DNA from: Beijerinckia indica subsp. indica ATCC 9039
GTDB taxonomy: Bacteria; Pseudomonadota; Alphaproteobacteria; Rhizobiales; Beijerinckiaceae
Assembly: GCF_000019845.1 (NCBI RefSeq)
Contig: NC_010581.1
Location: 997,501-1,061,500, forward strand
Reading direction: 5' to 3'
DNA: 64,000 nt
Part shown: positions 36,280 through 45,496 of the stretch, piece after piece
Position numbering within the stretch: the stretch's first letter is position 1
Layout of the letters: every line of letters starts with the position of its first letter
Notes under the pieces: model-generated
What the model saw: only the letters and a program-made list of their open reading frames with translations
What the model was told of the DNA's origin: nothing
The model's database searches: none
Program-made: the position numbers and the translations under genes

Positions 36280-37377
36280 ATGAGTCTAGGTGAAAATCTG
36301 TTCGAACCGGGCCGGATCGGTGATCTCGTTCTTCCCAATCGTCTTGTCATGGCGCCGCTTGGGCGGGCGCGGTCCGATCTTGCAACGCGTGCGCCTTTGG
36401 AAAGGGTCGCGACTTATTACGGGCAGCGTGCCAGCGCCGGATTGATTGTTTCCGAGGCGACACATGTCTCTCCGTTCAGTGTCAGCCGCCCGGGTGGGTC
36501 GGCGATTCATACACAGGCGCAGATCGCGGGCTGGAAACAGGTCACCAAAACTGTGCATCGGCAGGGCGGGCGGATTTTCCAGCAATTGTTTCATCTCGGC
36601 CGCAAGGCGCATGTGGAACGCTTGCCAGATAATCGGATACCGATTGCGCCTTCCGCCATTGCGGCCATTGGTGACGTGCCCGTAGCGGGGGGCCTGGCGC
36701 CTTTTCCTGTTCCGCGTGCATTGGAAACGGGAGAGATTCAAGGGATTATTGATGAATTCCACTTGGCGGCAGTCAATTCCCGCGCCGCCGATTTCGACGG
36801 CGTCGAGATCCATGCGGCCAATGGTTATCTGATCGATCAATTCCTGCGCGATCGATCCAATCGGCGACAGGATCTCTATGGGGGTTCCATCGAGAACCGC
36901 GCGCGCTTTCTGCTTGCGATCGTCGATGCGGCGGTGAATGTTTTTGGAGCCAGCCGGGTCGGCGTGAGAATTTCTCCGCATTTCACGCAAGATGGAATTG
37001 ACGATTCAAATCCTGCCTCGCTCTATGGTTATGTCGCGCAAGAACTCGATCGCCGCAGGATCGCCTATCTGCATGTGATCGAGCCGGATACGATCGCGCC
37101 GCCGGAGCGGATCGCACCCCATTTACGCACGCATTATTCCGGTGCCTTGATCCTGTGCGGCGAGTTTACGCATGAGAGTGGTGAGCGCGCGTTAACCGAA
37201 AGACGCGCGGATTTCATCGCCTTTGGCCGGTTGTACATCGCTAATCCAGATCTCGTCGCCCGTTTTCGTTTGCAGGCGCCGCTCAATGCGCCGGACCCCG
37301 CGACTTTCTATAGTGGCGGCGATGAAGGTTATATTGATTATCCGAGCCTGACGCCGGCGCTCGCCGAAGTGAGCTGA
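36280..37377 (+). CDS. Old Yellow Enzyme family alkene reductase
   Basis: FMN-dependent NAD(P)H oxidoreductase of 365 residues with a single TIM barrel. Landmarks are LFEPGRIGDLVLPNRLVMAPLGRARS (N-terminal FMN region), IFQQLFHLGRKAHV, the substrate-binding pair in DGVEIHAANGYLIDQFLRDRSNRRQDLYGGSIENRARFLLAIVDA (about 168-212) and FIAFGRLYIANPDLVARF. Such enzymes reduce activated alkenes, nitro compounds or nitrate esters. It shares strand and close spacing with the sulfonate-type binding protein, suggesting use on an imported compound. The substrate is unknown. Confidence 0.9.
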   Translation: MSLGENLFEPGRIGDLVLPNRLVMAPLGRARSDLATRAPLERVATYYGQRASAGLIVSEATHVSPFSVSRPGGSAIHTQAQIAGWKQVTKTVHRQGGRIFQQLFHLGRKAHVERLPDNRIPIAPSAIAAIGDVPVAGGLAPFPVPRALETGEIQGIIDEFHLAAVNSRAADFDGVEIHAANGYLIDQFLRDRSNRRQDLYGGSIENRARFLLAIVDAAVNVFGASRVGVRISPHFTQDGIDDSNPASLYGYVAQELDRRRIAYLHVIEPDTIAPPERIAPHLRTHYSGALILCGEFTHESGERALTERRADFIAFGRLYIANPDLVARFRLQAPLNAPDPATFYSGGDEGYIDYPSLTPALAEVS

Positions 37378-37391
37378 CTCTATCAACTGCG

Positions 37392-37420
37392 GCGGGGCGA
37401 TCCAGACGCCCCGCTCTGTT
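37392..37420. terminator. GC-rich terminator-like hairpin between convergent genes
   Basis: Arms GCGGGGCG (37392-37399) and CGCCCCGC (37407-37414) around a seven-base loop, followed by the T-rich tctgttcttgtct. It lies about 15 bp after the OYE stop and before the convergent LLM gene end. The T-tract is broken, so efficiency is uncertain. Confidence 0.55.
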
Positions 37421-37470
37421 CTTGTCTCTCCAGCTCTCCCGTGGAAGTCGTGGAGTTGCTCTGGTGAAAT

Positions 37471-38802
37471 TTAAGCAAAAAAACGATTATGTGGTCGCGG
37501 CAGTCCCAGATGGTCGCGCAAGGTCTGTCCCTCATACTCGATCCGGAAAATTCCGCGCCGCTGTAATTCTGGCACAACGCGTTCGATGAAATCGTCGAGT
37601 CCTTCTGGAAGATAGGGGAACATGATGTTGAAACCATCGGATCCCTCTTCGCGAAGCCATTGTTCCATGGCATCGGCGATCATCGTGGGGGTGCCGACAA
37701 AGGCGAGACCGGCATAGCTGCCAGCCTTTTGCGCCAGTTGGCGGATGGTCAGATTCTTGGTTCGAGCCGCCTCGACGAGTCTCGCTCGCGCGCTGCGGCT
37801 CGCATTGGTCTCGGGGATTTCTGGTAGAGGACCGTCTGGGTCATAGCCGGAAACATCATGGCCCAGCATGCCATTCAAGGAGGCTATACCACTGTCATAA
37901 TCCACCAGACTATCGAGATGGGCGCGCTTGGCTTGCGCCTCTTCGATGCTGTCGCCAACGACCACAAATGCGGCGGGAAGGATTTTGAGATGATCGGGGT
38001 CGCGGCCGATGGTCCGCATACGGCCTTTGACATCGGCATAAAATGCTTGCGCGGCGGCTAGCGTCGATTCCGCGGCAAAGACCACTTCGGCAACTTCTGC
38101 TGCGAGCTGACGTCCGGCTTCGGAGGAGCCAGCCTGAACGATGACCGGCCAGCCCTGGACAGGACGGGCAATATTCAGGGGGCCGCGCACGTCCAGGCTT
38201 GGTCCATGATGATCGAGGATATGCATTTTCGAAGGGTCGAAATAGATGCCGGCCTCGACATCGCGAATGAAAGCGTCGTCGGCAAAACTATCCCAAAGGC
38301 CTGTCACGACATCGTAGAACTCTCGCGCGCGAATATAGCGTGCGTCATGATCCATATGGTCTTTGTAGCCGAAATTCAGGGCCGCGTCCGGATTGGCAGT
38401 GGTGACGATATTCCAGCCGGCGCGGCCATTGCTCAAATGATCGAGCGAGGCAAAACGGCGGGCGATATGATAGGGCGTCTCAAAAGTGGTTGAAGCCGTC
38501 GCCACAAGCCCGATCCTTTCGGTGATCGCGGCCAAAGCTGAAAGCAGGGTAAAGGGCTCGAACGAAGTGACCGTATGACTTCGTTTCAGGGCCTTGAGCG
38601 GCATGTCGAGTACGGCGAGATGATCGGCCATAAAAAAAGCATCAAACTTCGCCGCTTCGAGTTTCAGAGCGAAATGTTTCAGATGCGAAAAATTGAAATT
38701 GGCATCGGGATAGGCGCCCGGATAACGCCAAGCGCCCGTATGAATGCTGATGGGACGCATGAAAGCGCCAAGATGCAATTGGCGTTGATCGCTCATCGGC
38801 AT
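37471..38802 (-). CDS. LLM class FMN-dependent monooxygenase (NtaA/SnaA/DszA family)
   Basis: Flavin-dependent monooxygenase of 443 residues that uses reduced FMN from a partner reductase. The family start is LHLGAFMRPISIHTGAWRYPGAYPDANFNFSHLKHFALKLEAAKFDAFFMADHLAV. GRAGWNIVTTANPDAALNFG (about 125-145), ARYIRAREFYDVVTGLWDSF and GWPVIVQAGSSEAGRQLAAEVAEVVFAAESTL are also diagnostic. Substrates in the family include nitrilotriacetate, dibenzothiophene sulfone and alkyl sulfur compounds. It converges with the OYE gene, and with the sulfonate-type binding protein suggests organosulfur or xenobiotic breakdown. Confidence 0.9.
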   Translation of the reverse strand: MPMSDQRQLHLGAFMRPISIHTGAWRYPGAYPDANFNFSHLKHFALKLEAAKFDAFFMADHLAVLDMPLKALKRSHTVTSFEPFTLLSALAAITERIGLVATASTTFETPYHIARRFASLDHLSNGRAGWNIVTTANPDAALNFGYKDHMDHDARYIRAREFYDVVTGLWDSFADDAFIRDVEAGIYFDPSKMHILDHHGPSLDVRGPLNIARPVQGWPVIVQAGSSEAGRQLAAEVAEVVFAAESTLAAAQAFYADVKGRMRTIGRDPDHLKILPAAFVVVGDSIEEAQAKRAHLDSLVDYDSGIASLNGMLGHDVSGYDPDGPLPEIPETNASRSARARLVEAARTKNLTIRQLAQKAGSYAGLAFVGTPTMIADAMEQWLREEGSDGFNIMFPYLPEGLDDFIERVVPELQRRGIFRIEYEGQTLRDHLGLPRPHNRFFA

Positions 38803-39201
38803 ATCCTTTCAATCACCAAGGCGCATGGGCCACACATTTCATTCACTGTAAACAGGAATGCTGGCCATGGGCCTCTCTTATCGTCCAATGCATAGATAAT
38901 TAATAGACTTAATTTAATTCAAGTTATGCTGCAGTAAAGATTAGGAAAATTTGAGACTTCCAATGAAAATCGACAGAAAATCTGCAATATCTGGAACGAT
39001 CATGTCGCTATTATCGGCCATGGGCATATCGATAATGTGATGCGAGGCATGATCGGCAAGATAGCGAATATTTGAACGCGCTGACTGGTTATTCCGTCTC
39101 AAAGAGAGCTTTCAGCAAGCGCGTCGCATGCGATGATGCGCGACGAAGACCATGCTGGGCGCGCGAAAAGCCGCGCTCCTTTGATCAGGGATGAAGGCTC
39201 C
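38803..39201. promoter_or_regulatory. Divergent intergenic region
   Basis: About 400 bp between the LLM monooxygenase and the sugar dehydrogenase, transcribed in opposite directions. A very AT-rich stretch near 38890-38930 (repeated TTAAT/ATTAA motifs) is a likely promoter zone. In-frame ATG at 39133 for the dehydrogenase gives a leader unlike a signal peptide and is not used. Confidence 0.4.
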
Positions 39202-41067
39202 ATGAGTGTATTCGCCACGCCTGCGCTCGCCGCAAGGGTCCGTGCTGTCACAAAGATCGATCGCGCAGTGCTTATGACGACATCCTTGAAAACGTCCTTG
39301 TGGATGTCCTTAGCGACGGCTCTGGCCGTTTCCAGTTCCTCTGTCTGGGCACAATCAGAAGGGACCAAAGAGAAAACGACCACGGTGCCGACCGTCGCCT
39401 GTTCCAAAGAGGCGGGCGGCATCACTTTGCCTCCGGGATTTTGCGCGACGGTCTTTGCCGATGGCATTGGCCATGCGCGCCATCTCGTCGTCGCGCCGAA
39501 TGGCGTCGTCTATGTCAATACGTGGAGCGGCCGCTATTATAAAAGCGACAAGACCCCGGACGGTGGCTTTCTGGTGGCATTGCAGGATAAGACTGGAAAC
39601 GGCAAGGCGGATGTGGTCAAGCGTTTCGGCGCAACCGGCAAAGGGATTGCCGGCGGCACCGGCATAGCGATCTACGGCAATGGACTTTTCATCGAGGAAA
39701 GCGATCGGATCGAACGCTATGACTTGCCGAGCAAAGGGATCGTGCCGGCGGGAAAACCGGAGATCGTTGTCGAAGGCCTGCCGCTAACCGGCGATCATCC
39801 CATGCATCCCTTCGTGATCGATCGCACCGGCAATCTCTTCGTTGATCTGGGCTCGGCCACGAACGCCTGTCAGACGGAAAACCGCATGCCGAATGTGGTG
39901 GGCGCCGATCCTTGCGTGGAACTTGAAACGCGCGGTGGCCTCTGGCGCTATCATGCCGACAAGCGCGGCCAGAAATTTTCACCGAAAGAACGTTATGCGA
40001 CCGGGATCCGCAATGGCGAAGGGCTCGCCTTCGACGCCTCCGGCCATTTCTACGCGACGCAGCATGGGCGCGATCAGCTTTCGCAAAATTGGGGGGGGCT
40101 CTATACGACAGAGCAGGGGGTCAACTTGCCCGCCGAGGAATTGTTGGACGTGCATGAAGGCTCGGATTTCGGCTGGCCGCAATGCTATTTCGACGACCTT
40201 CAGGGCAAGCTCGTGTTGGCGCCGGAATATGGTGGCGACGGCGGCAAGAAGATCGGGGTTTGCGCGCAAAAGTCGGGACCAGTCGCGGCATTTCCGGCAC
40301 ATTGGGCACCGAATGCGCTTGTGATCTATGAAGGCGATCAATTGCCTGCCGCCTATAAAGGTGGTGCCTTCATTGCCTTTCATGGGTCCTGGAATCGGGC
40401 ACCGGCGCCACAGGCTGGCTATAATGTTGTGTTTCAGCCCTTGAAGGATGGCAGGGTTTCAGGACGTTACGTGGTCTTTGCCGACGGATTTGCCGGCCCG
40501 CATAAGGAGCCCGGACGAGCCTTGCATCGGCCGAGTGGTCTTGCGGTCGGTCCGGATGGTGCCTTGTTCATTGGCGATGACGCGGGCGGGCGTATCTGGC
40601 GGGTGACTTATCAGGGACCGGACAAGGACAAAGCGGCGATCGCCGCTGCTGTCGCTCCGATCGAGGGAACGACCACGACATCGGCCAAGGCCGAACCGCC
40701 GGAGGGGATTGATCCTGATGCCGGGGTGTCGTTGCCAGTGCCGGAAGGCGCTACGGCCGCACAGGTCGCGCGGGGCGACCAGATCTTCCATGGTGAGATC
40801 GCGGGCGGTACTTGCTCCGGCTGCCACGGCTCGGATGCCAAGGGGAGTCCTGTCGGGCCGGATCTGACCAACGGTCAATGGCAGTGGAGCGATGGAAGCT
40901 ACGAAGCCTTGCGGCAAGTGATTGCCAAAGGCGTGACGGAGCCCAAGCGTTACCAGGGGGTGATGCCGCCGCGTGGCGGCGCGCCGCTCGCGGATTCCGA
41001 TGTGGCCGCGGTCGCGGCCTATGTTTGGGCCCTTGCGCAAAAGCCAGCCCCAAAAGCCACCCAATGA
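39202..41067 (+). CDS. Sorbosone/PQQ-type sugar dehydrogenase fused to cytochrome c
   Basis: Exported oxidoreductase of about 621 residues. A signal segment (TSLWMSLATALAVSSSSVWA, just before QSEG) precedes a six-bladed propeller of the glucose/sorbosone dehydrogenase type (about residues 60-475: LPPGFCATVFADGIGHARHLVVAPNGVVYVNT, HPMHPFVIDRTGNLFVDLGS, YATGIRNGEGLAFD, HRPSGLAVGPDGALFIGDDAGGRIWRV). A C-terminal cytochrome c domain has CSGCHG as heme site and MPPRGG near the distal Met. PQQ dependence is inferred from the family. ATG 39202 has AAGG upstream; ATG 39274 would also give a signal peptide. Confidence 0.85.
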   Translation: MSVFATPALAARVRAVTKIDRAVLMTTSLKTSLWMSLATALAVSSSSVWAQSEGTKEKTTTVPTVACSKEAGGITLPPGFCATVFADGIGHARHLVVAPNGVVYVNTWSGRYYKSDKTPDGGFLVALQDKTGNGKADVVKRFGATGKGIAGGTGIAIYGNGLFIEESDRIERYDLPSKGIVPAGKPEIVVEGLPLTGDHPMHPFVIDRTGNLFVDLGSATNACQTENRMPNVVGADPCVELETRGGLWRYHADKRGQKFSPKERYATGIRNGEGLAFDASGHFYATQHGRDQLSQNWGGLYTTEQGVNLPAEELLDVHEGSDFGWPQCYFDDLQGKLVLAPEYGGDGGKKIGVCAQKSGPVAAFPAHWAPNALVIYEGDQLPAAYKGGAFIAFHGSWNRAPAPQAGYNVVFQPLKDGRVSGRYVVFADGFAGPHKEPGRALHRPSGLAVGPDGALFIGDDAGGRIWRVTYQGPDKDKAAIAAAVAPIEGTTTTSAKAEPPEGIDPDAGVSLPVPEGATAAQVARGDQIFHGEIAGGTCSGCHGSDAKGSPVGPDLTNGQWQWSDGSYEALRQVIAKGVTEPKRYQGVMPPRGGAPLADSDVAAVAAYVWALAQKPAPKATQ

Positions 41068-41161
41068 CCCACCAATAAGGGACGAGGGATGAATTGACGG
41101 TCGCCGCTGGTCAGGTCATCCGCCAGCGGCGCCCGGTAAGCCTTCTCCATTCTCGCGCTCC

Positions 41162-41224
41162 GCATCAAGCCAGAAAGGGGTGCCCACTTTTGGCTTGATG
41201 CTGTCGGTCATTTCTTGTGACCGA
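41162..41224. repeat. Degenerate palindrome followed by a B-type hairpin
   Basis: GCATCAAGCCA..TGGCTTGATGC (41162-41201) is an imperfect copy of the 27747 palindrome. Three bases later TCGGTCAT (41204-41211), a five-base loop and GTGACCGA (41217-41224) form a hairpin like the one at 33352-33372. The block fills the gap between convergent dehydrogenase and aconitase genes. Confidence 0.75.
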
Positions 41225-41228
41225 GGGA

Positions 41229-43235
41229 TTAGTGAACGATGAGCGCATCATGCTCGATGATGCGCTGTGTGCCCGCCCCCTCGGTTGGGGGCAATTTGCT
41301 CGCGTTCCGCCGCAAATTGGTCACCCCACCCGCAAGGATGATTTCGATCTGCTTTGGCGTCAGTCCGTGCCGGGCCAGGATCACGCCCTTGGTGGCGCCT
41401 TTGCTCTCCAGCGCAACAACCTCGTCGCCTTTTTCGAGTATGCGGCGTAGATCACGCACTGCCAGAACATCGTCTTTTTCGAGCGAGTCATAATCCTTTG
41501 GCTCGACGAACACGAGCGGCAGGACTCCGTAATTGATCAGATTTTGCCGATGTATGCGGGCAAAGCTTTTGGCAAGCACAAGTCTCAGCCCCAAGCTGCG
41601 CGGCCCGACCGCTGCATGTTCGCGTGATGATCCTTGACCGTAATTCCTGCCGGCGATGACCGCGTGCCCTGGCACCGTGCGGGTCCGCTCGACATAGGTT
41701 TCGTCTATGCGCTCGAAGGAAAAGGTTGCAATCTTTTCGATATTCGAACGATAGGGCAACACTTTCGCGCCCGCTGGCATGATTTCATCGGTGGAGACAT
41801 TGTCTCCCATTTTGAGCAGGATCGGGAGGTCCAGACTATCCGGCAGAGGATCGAGTGTGGGCAGGGAGCGAATATTCGGTCCCTTCACCAGCGTGACCCG
41901 CCGTGCTTCCTCGAAGGAAAGCGGCGACGCGATCAAGGATGATGTCATGGCGATGGACTCTGCCTCCCGCAATCTTGGATAGCTCATGGACAGCGAACGT
42001 GGATCGGTGATTTTGCCGGTGAGTGCGGAGGCTGCGGCGGTTTCCGGTGAACAGAGGAAGACCGCGTCTTCCTCTGTCCCAGAGCGGCCAGGAAAATTGC
42101 GTGGGGTTGTGCGCAGCGAGTTTTTTCCGATCGCCGGTGCCTGGCCCATGCCGATGCAGCCGTTGCATCCCGTCTGATGGATGCGCGCGCCGGCCACGAG
42201 AAGATCGTTAAGATGTCCATCGGCGACCAGGATTTCGAGGCCTTGGCGCGATGTCGGGTTCACATCGAAGGAGACATGGGCGGGAATGCTCTTGCCGCGC
42301 ACGATCTCCGCCGCCACGGCGAAGTCACGCCATCCTGGATTGGCCGAGGAACCGATATAGGCCTGATAGATGTCTTCTCCCTCTATATCCTTGACGGCCA
42401 CGACATTGCCGGGGCTCGAGGGCTGGGCGATGAGCGGTTCGAGCTTTGAGAGATCAATCTCGTCGTGATCATCATACTCGCATCCTGGGTCGGCCGCTAT
42501 CGCGCACCAATCCCGTCCGCGCCCGCGCGCTTCCAGAAATTTCTTCGTCTCCTCATCGGAAGGAAAGACTGTGGTGGTCGCGCCAAGCTCCGCGCCCATA
42601 TTGGCGATGACATGTCTGTCCATCGCGCTCAAACAATCGAGGCCTGGGCCATAATATTCAATGATCTTGCCGACACCGCCAGAGACGCCATGACGGCGCA
42701 ACATTTCAAGGATGACATCCTTGGCGCTCACCCAATCGGGCAGCGCGCCTTTGAGCTCGACCCCGAAAATTCTTGGCATGGCGGTCGGATAAGGCTCGCC
42801 AGCCATGGCGAGCGCCACATCGAGCCCTCCGGCACCGATCGCGAGCATGCTGAGAGAACCCGCTGCCGGTGTATGGCTGTCGGACCCGAGCAGGGATTTT
42901 CCGGGACGGCCGAAGCGTTCCATATGAACGACATGGCTGATGCCATTGCCTGGCCGCGAATACCAGATCCCGAACCGACGGCAAGCGCTTTCGAGGAACA
43001 GGTGATCATCTGCGTTCAGATTGTCGATCTGCAACAGATTATGATCGACATATTGAACGCTGACTTCGGTTTTGACATGGTCGAGCTCCATTGCCTCGAG
43101 CGTCAGCATCACCAAGGTGCCGGTGGCGTCCTGCGTGAGGGTCTGGTCGATGCGCAGCGTAATGGGTGCGCCGGGGTTCATCACACCGTCGACGAGATGG
43201 GAGCCGATCAATTTCTGACTGACATTCTGGGCCAT
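41229..43235 (-). CDS. Aconitate hydratase, short monomeric type
   Basis: Iron-sulfur enzyme of 668 residues interconverting citrate and isocitrate. The catalytic half has SLLGSDSHTPAAGSLSMLAIGAGGLDVALAM, the first cluster Cys in FLCSPETAAASALTG and two more in QTGCNGCIGMGQAPA. The swivelling domain carries MGDNVSTDEIMPAG and AGRNYGQGSSREHAAVGPRSLGLRLVLAKSFARIHRQNLINYGVLPLVF. The length fits the shorter Aquifex/archaeal-like group rather than the 890-residue AcnA. It may be a second aconitase or act on a related hydroxyacid. A long inverted repeat lies 50 bp upstream. Confidence 0.9.
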   Translation of the reverse strand: MAQNVSQKLIGSHLVDGVMNPGAPITLRIDQTLTQDATGTLVMLTLEAMELDHVKTEVSVQYVDHNLLQIDNLNADDHLFLESACRRFGIWYSRPGNGISHVVHMERFGRPGKSLLGSDSHTPAAGSLSMLAIGAGGLDVALAMAGEPYPTAMPRIFGVELKGALPDWVSAKDVILEMLRRHGVSGGVGKIIEYYGPGLDCLSAMDRHVIANMGAELGATTTVFPSDEETKKFLEARGRGRDWCAIAADPGCEYDDHDEIDLSKLEPLIAQPSSPGNVVAVKDIEGEDIYQAYIGSSANPGWRDFAVAAEIVRGKSIPAHVSFDVNPTSRQGLEILVADGHLNDLLVAGARIHQTGCNGCIGMGQAPAIGKNSLRTTPRNFPGRSGTEEDAVFLCSPETAAASALTGKITDPRSLSMSYPRLREAESIAMTSSLIASPLSFEEARRVTLVKGPNIRSLPTLDPLPDSLDLPILLKMGDNVSTDEIMPAGAKVLPYRSNIEKIATFSFERIDETYVERTRTVPGHAVIAGRNYGQGSSREHAAVGPRSLGLRLVLAKSFARIHRQNLINYGVLPLVFVEPKDYDSLEKDDVLAVRDLRRILEKGDEVVALESKGATKGVILARHGLTPKQIEIILAGGVTNLRRNASKLPPTEGAGTQRIIEHDALIVH

Positions 43236-43284
43236 GGCAACACCGCATTATGCTCAAGTCGTGGGTTGAGCCGACCGCATGTTT

Positions 43285-43321
43285 TTTATCACGCAGTGGT
43301 GTCGCTAAAATGCGTGATAAA
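43285..43321. promoter_or_regulatory. Inverted repeat upstream of the aconitase gene
   Basis: Perfect arms TTTATCACGCA (43285-43295) and TGCGTGATAAA (43311-43321) separated by 15 bases, 50-86 bp upstream of the aconitase ATG. The size, symmetry and place fit an operator. Six T before the first arm would also allow a weak minus-strand terminator reading. No regulator gene is adjacent. Confidence 0.55.
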
Positions 43322-43531
43322 CGCGGGAGTTCCGCGTCGCCGTAATCAGCGATGACGAGACAATTGCTTGTTATAACAAAGCTTTAAGGGAAGGCGTGTG
43401 CTTGCGCATTCAACGGCTGTGGTGTCGCCCAGCGTTAACGGAGCGTGATACCGGAAGGCAATGATCCTTGCCTTCCTTTTGATTGCGGGAAACGTCGTCT
43501 TTGCTTCTGCGTTGCACTTTGAGCTTGAAGG

Positions 43532-44518
43532 TCAGGGGACGAGGACAGCAGCCCCCTCGAACTTGCCGGCACGCAGATCGGCAAGCGCCTGATTGGCGTC
43601 TTTCAAAGGATAATGCGTGGTCGTTGTGGTGATGCCGATCTTGGGCGCGAGGCTGAGAAAGTCGAGCCCGTCCTGACGCGTGAGATTGGCGACGGAAACG
43701 AGTTGCCTCTCCTCCCAGAGAATGTCATAGGGGAAGGAGGGAATGTCGCTCATGTGAATGCCGGCGCAGACGACACGGCCTCCTTTACGGACGGCTCGCA
43801 AGGCTGTCGGCACCAGCGAACCCGCGGGAGCGAAGATAATCGCCGCGTCGAGCTTTTCTGGCGGCGGTTCATCGGATCCTCCAGCCCAGACCGCGCCGAG
43901 ACTGCGGGCGAAAGCTTGTGTCTTTGTGTCTCCCGGCCGGGTGAAGGCGAAGACGGAGCGGCCCTGCCAAACGGCGACCTGAGCGATAATATGGGCGGCG
44001 GCACCGAATCCATAAAGACCGATCGTCTTGGCGCTCTCGCCGGCGATCACGAGCGAGCGCCAGCCGATGAGACCGGCACAGAGGAGCGGGGCAAGAGTGA
44101 CATCATCGCCAGTCTCGCCGAGCGGAAAGGCATAACGGGCATCGGCGATGGCGGCGGTCGCATATCCGCCTTCGCGTGTGAAACCCGTGAACAGAGGATG
44201 ATCACATAGGTTTTCATGACCGCTGACACAATAGGGACAGACGCCGCATGTATGTCCAAGCCATGGAATGCCGACCCGTTCGCCGTGGTGCAAGCCCTCG
44301 ACGCCGGGCCCGATCGCGTCGATACGGCCGACGATCTCATGGCCGGGAATCATCGGCAGCTTGGGATTGGGCAATTCGCCATCGACGACATGCAGGTCCG
44401 TGCGGCAGACACCGCAAGCAAGGACCTTGACGCGGATCTCCCCAGGGCCAGGCTGACGATCAGGAAGCTCCGTCCACTCGAGAGGTGTCTTGAGCGCCTT
44501 CAAAACCATGGCGTGCAT
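43532..44518 (-). CDS. Zinc-dependent alcohol dehydrogenase family protein
   Basis: Medium-chain dehydrogenase of 328 residues. Catalytic zinc ligands appear in [15 protein letters not shown] (Cys near 36) and [10 protein letters not shown] (His near 59). The structural zinc site is the four-Cys loop [20 protein letters not shown] (about 86-105). The cofactor region is [30 protein letters not shown], which departs from the usual GxGxxG as GFGAAA. The protein resembles the single-zinc-loop AdhA-type group. ATG 44518 has GAGGA six bases upstream and is preferred to 44536. Confidence 0.9.
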   Translation of the reverse strand: MHAMVLKALKTPLEWTELPDRQPGPGEIRVKVLACGVCRTDLHVVDGELPNPKLPMIPGHEIVGRIDAIGPGVEGLHHGERVGIPWLGHTCGVCPYCVSGHENLCDHPLFTGFTREGGYATAAIADARYAFPLGETGDDVTLAPLLCAGLIGWRSLVIAGESAKTIGLYGFGAAAHIIAQVAVWQGRSVFAFTRPGDTKTQAFARSLGAVWAGGSDEPPPEKLDAAIIFAPAGSLVPTALRAVRKGGRVVCAGIHMSDIPSFPYDILWEERQLVSVANLTRQDGLDFLSLAPKIGITTTTTHYPLKDANQALADLRAGKFEGAAVLVP

Positions 44519-44997
44519 GTTTGTCCTCGCCTCCATTGTCGAAAATTATCGGGAACTCGCCTGTTCAGGAGAGACGGCGTGAACTCGTCAACGGAAATCT
44601 TGTGCTCATGACCATAGTCATGAAAAAAGATTTCTGGTTGCGGAGTTTGATTCATTTCTAAGGTTTAATGAAAATTCAGGAGTGGTTCATCGGTCATTGT
44701 CTATGAATGATGGTATGCTGACACATCGGTTCGCTGACGTGCAAAATGGCAAGAGAGAACCGCCCCGTTGCGCATGCGCTTTCGAGGAACCATGATCTCT
44801 TGGGCGCAATCTCTTGGGGTTGTCTCCTCTTGAACAGAGGTTTTGTCGCCGCAGACTAGCCCGGATTTTATAGCGTGGAACAAGGTGCATAACCGTAAGC
44901 TTTTCTGCCTATTTGAGGCATGTGACAAAATCGAACACTTTGCCACTGATTTCAGTTCATAGTAGCGTAAGCAGCCTCTTTCCTAGGAGATGATTCT
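44519..44997. other. Intergenic region with a nested palindrome
   Basis: About 480 bp with divergent genes on each side. A nested hairpin at 44594-44634 has outer arms GAAATCTT and AAGATTTC and inner arms TCATGAC and GTCATGA around CATA. It stands 76 bp upstream of the alcohol dehydrogenase. The rest, including short minus-strand frames at 44687-44946, shows nothing I can support as a gene. Confidence 0.5.
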
Positions 44998-45306
44998 ATG
45001 AAGAAATTTGTATTTGTCGTGGCTTCTCTTATTGCTCTCGGTCTTTCCGGCACGGGGACGATGGCGCAGGGACTCATCGGCGGAGCTCAGCAAGGTGCCG
45101 CGACAGGTAATCGTGCGGCGGGCCCGGTCGGCGGCGTCGTGGGTGGCGCGGTCGGCGCGGGTGTCGGCGCCGCTACCGGAGCGGTCACGGGTGTGGTGGG
45201 CGGCGTCCACAGCGTCGTTGGCACGCCGCATCGGCGGCACACCAGAACGCACACGACCCACCATCACCACCATCATCATCACCACCACCATCACCGTACA
45301 CAGTGA
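44998..45306 (+). CDS. Secreted Gly/Ala-rich protein ending in a run of twelve histidines
   Basis: Small exported protein of 102 residues. A signal peptide (MKKFVFVVASLIALGLSGTG, cleavage likely after TMA) precedes a Gly/Ala/Val-rich stretch (GPVGGVVGGAVGAGVGAATGAVTGVVGG, about 43-70) that resembles glycine-zipper membrane-inserting segments. The tail is TPHRRHTRTHTT followed by twelve consecutive His and RTQ. All twelve codons are a mixture of CAC and CAT, so it is not a simple slippage tract. A metal-binding or pH-responsive role is likely but unproven. AGGAG precedes the ATG. Confidence 0.72.
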   Translation: MKKFVFVVASLIALGLSGTGTMAQGLIGGAQQGAATGNRAAGPVGGVVGGAVGAGVGAATGAVTGVVGGVHSVVGTPHRRHTRTHTTHHHHHHHHHHHHRTQ

Positions 45307-45375
45307 ACGGACCTGTCGGGCGCTGGCATGATTTTCAGTGCCGGCTGTGGTGTTTATTCTCAGGTAAGAGAGAAC

Positions 45376-45411
45376 GAGCATTTTCCAAATCGACTGAATT
45401 GGAAAATGCTC
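45376..45411. repeat. Palindrome of the GAGCATTTTC type
   Basis: Perfect 13-base arms GAGCATTTTCCAA (45376-45388) and its complement (45399-45411) around ten bases. The arms share GCATTTTC with the nested palindrome at 5702. It may also act as a weak terminator for the histidine-rich gene, though only a short T-poor tail follows. Confidence 0.8.
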
Positions 45412-45496
45412 CTCTGAAAGTGATGTATGAGCCTCGATAGTCAATTCAGGCAGCGTGCCCGGCACGGTAGCCAAGCAGCCAAGGGATGCTGAGGTG

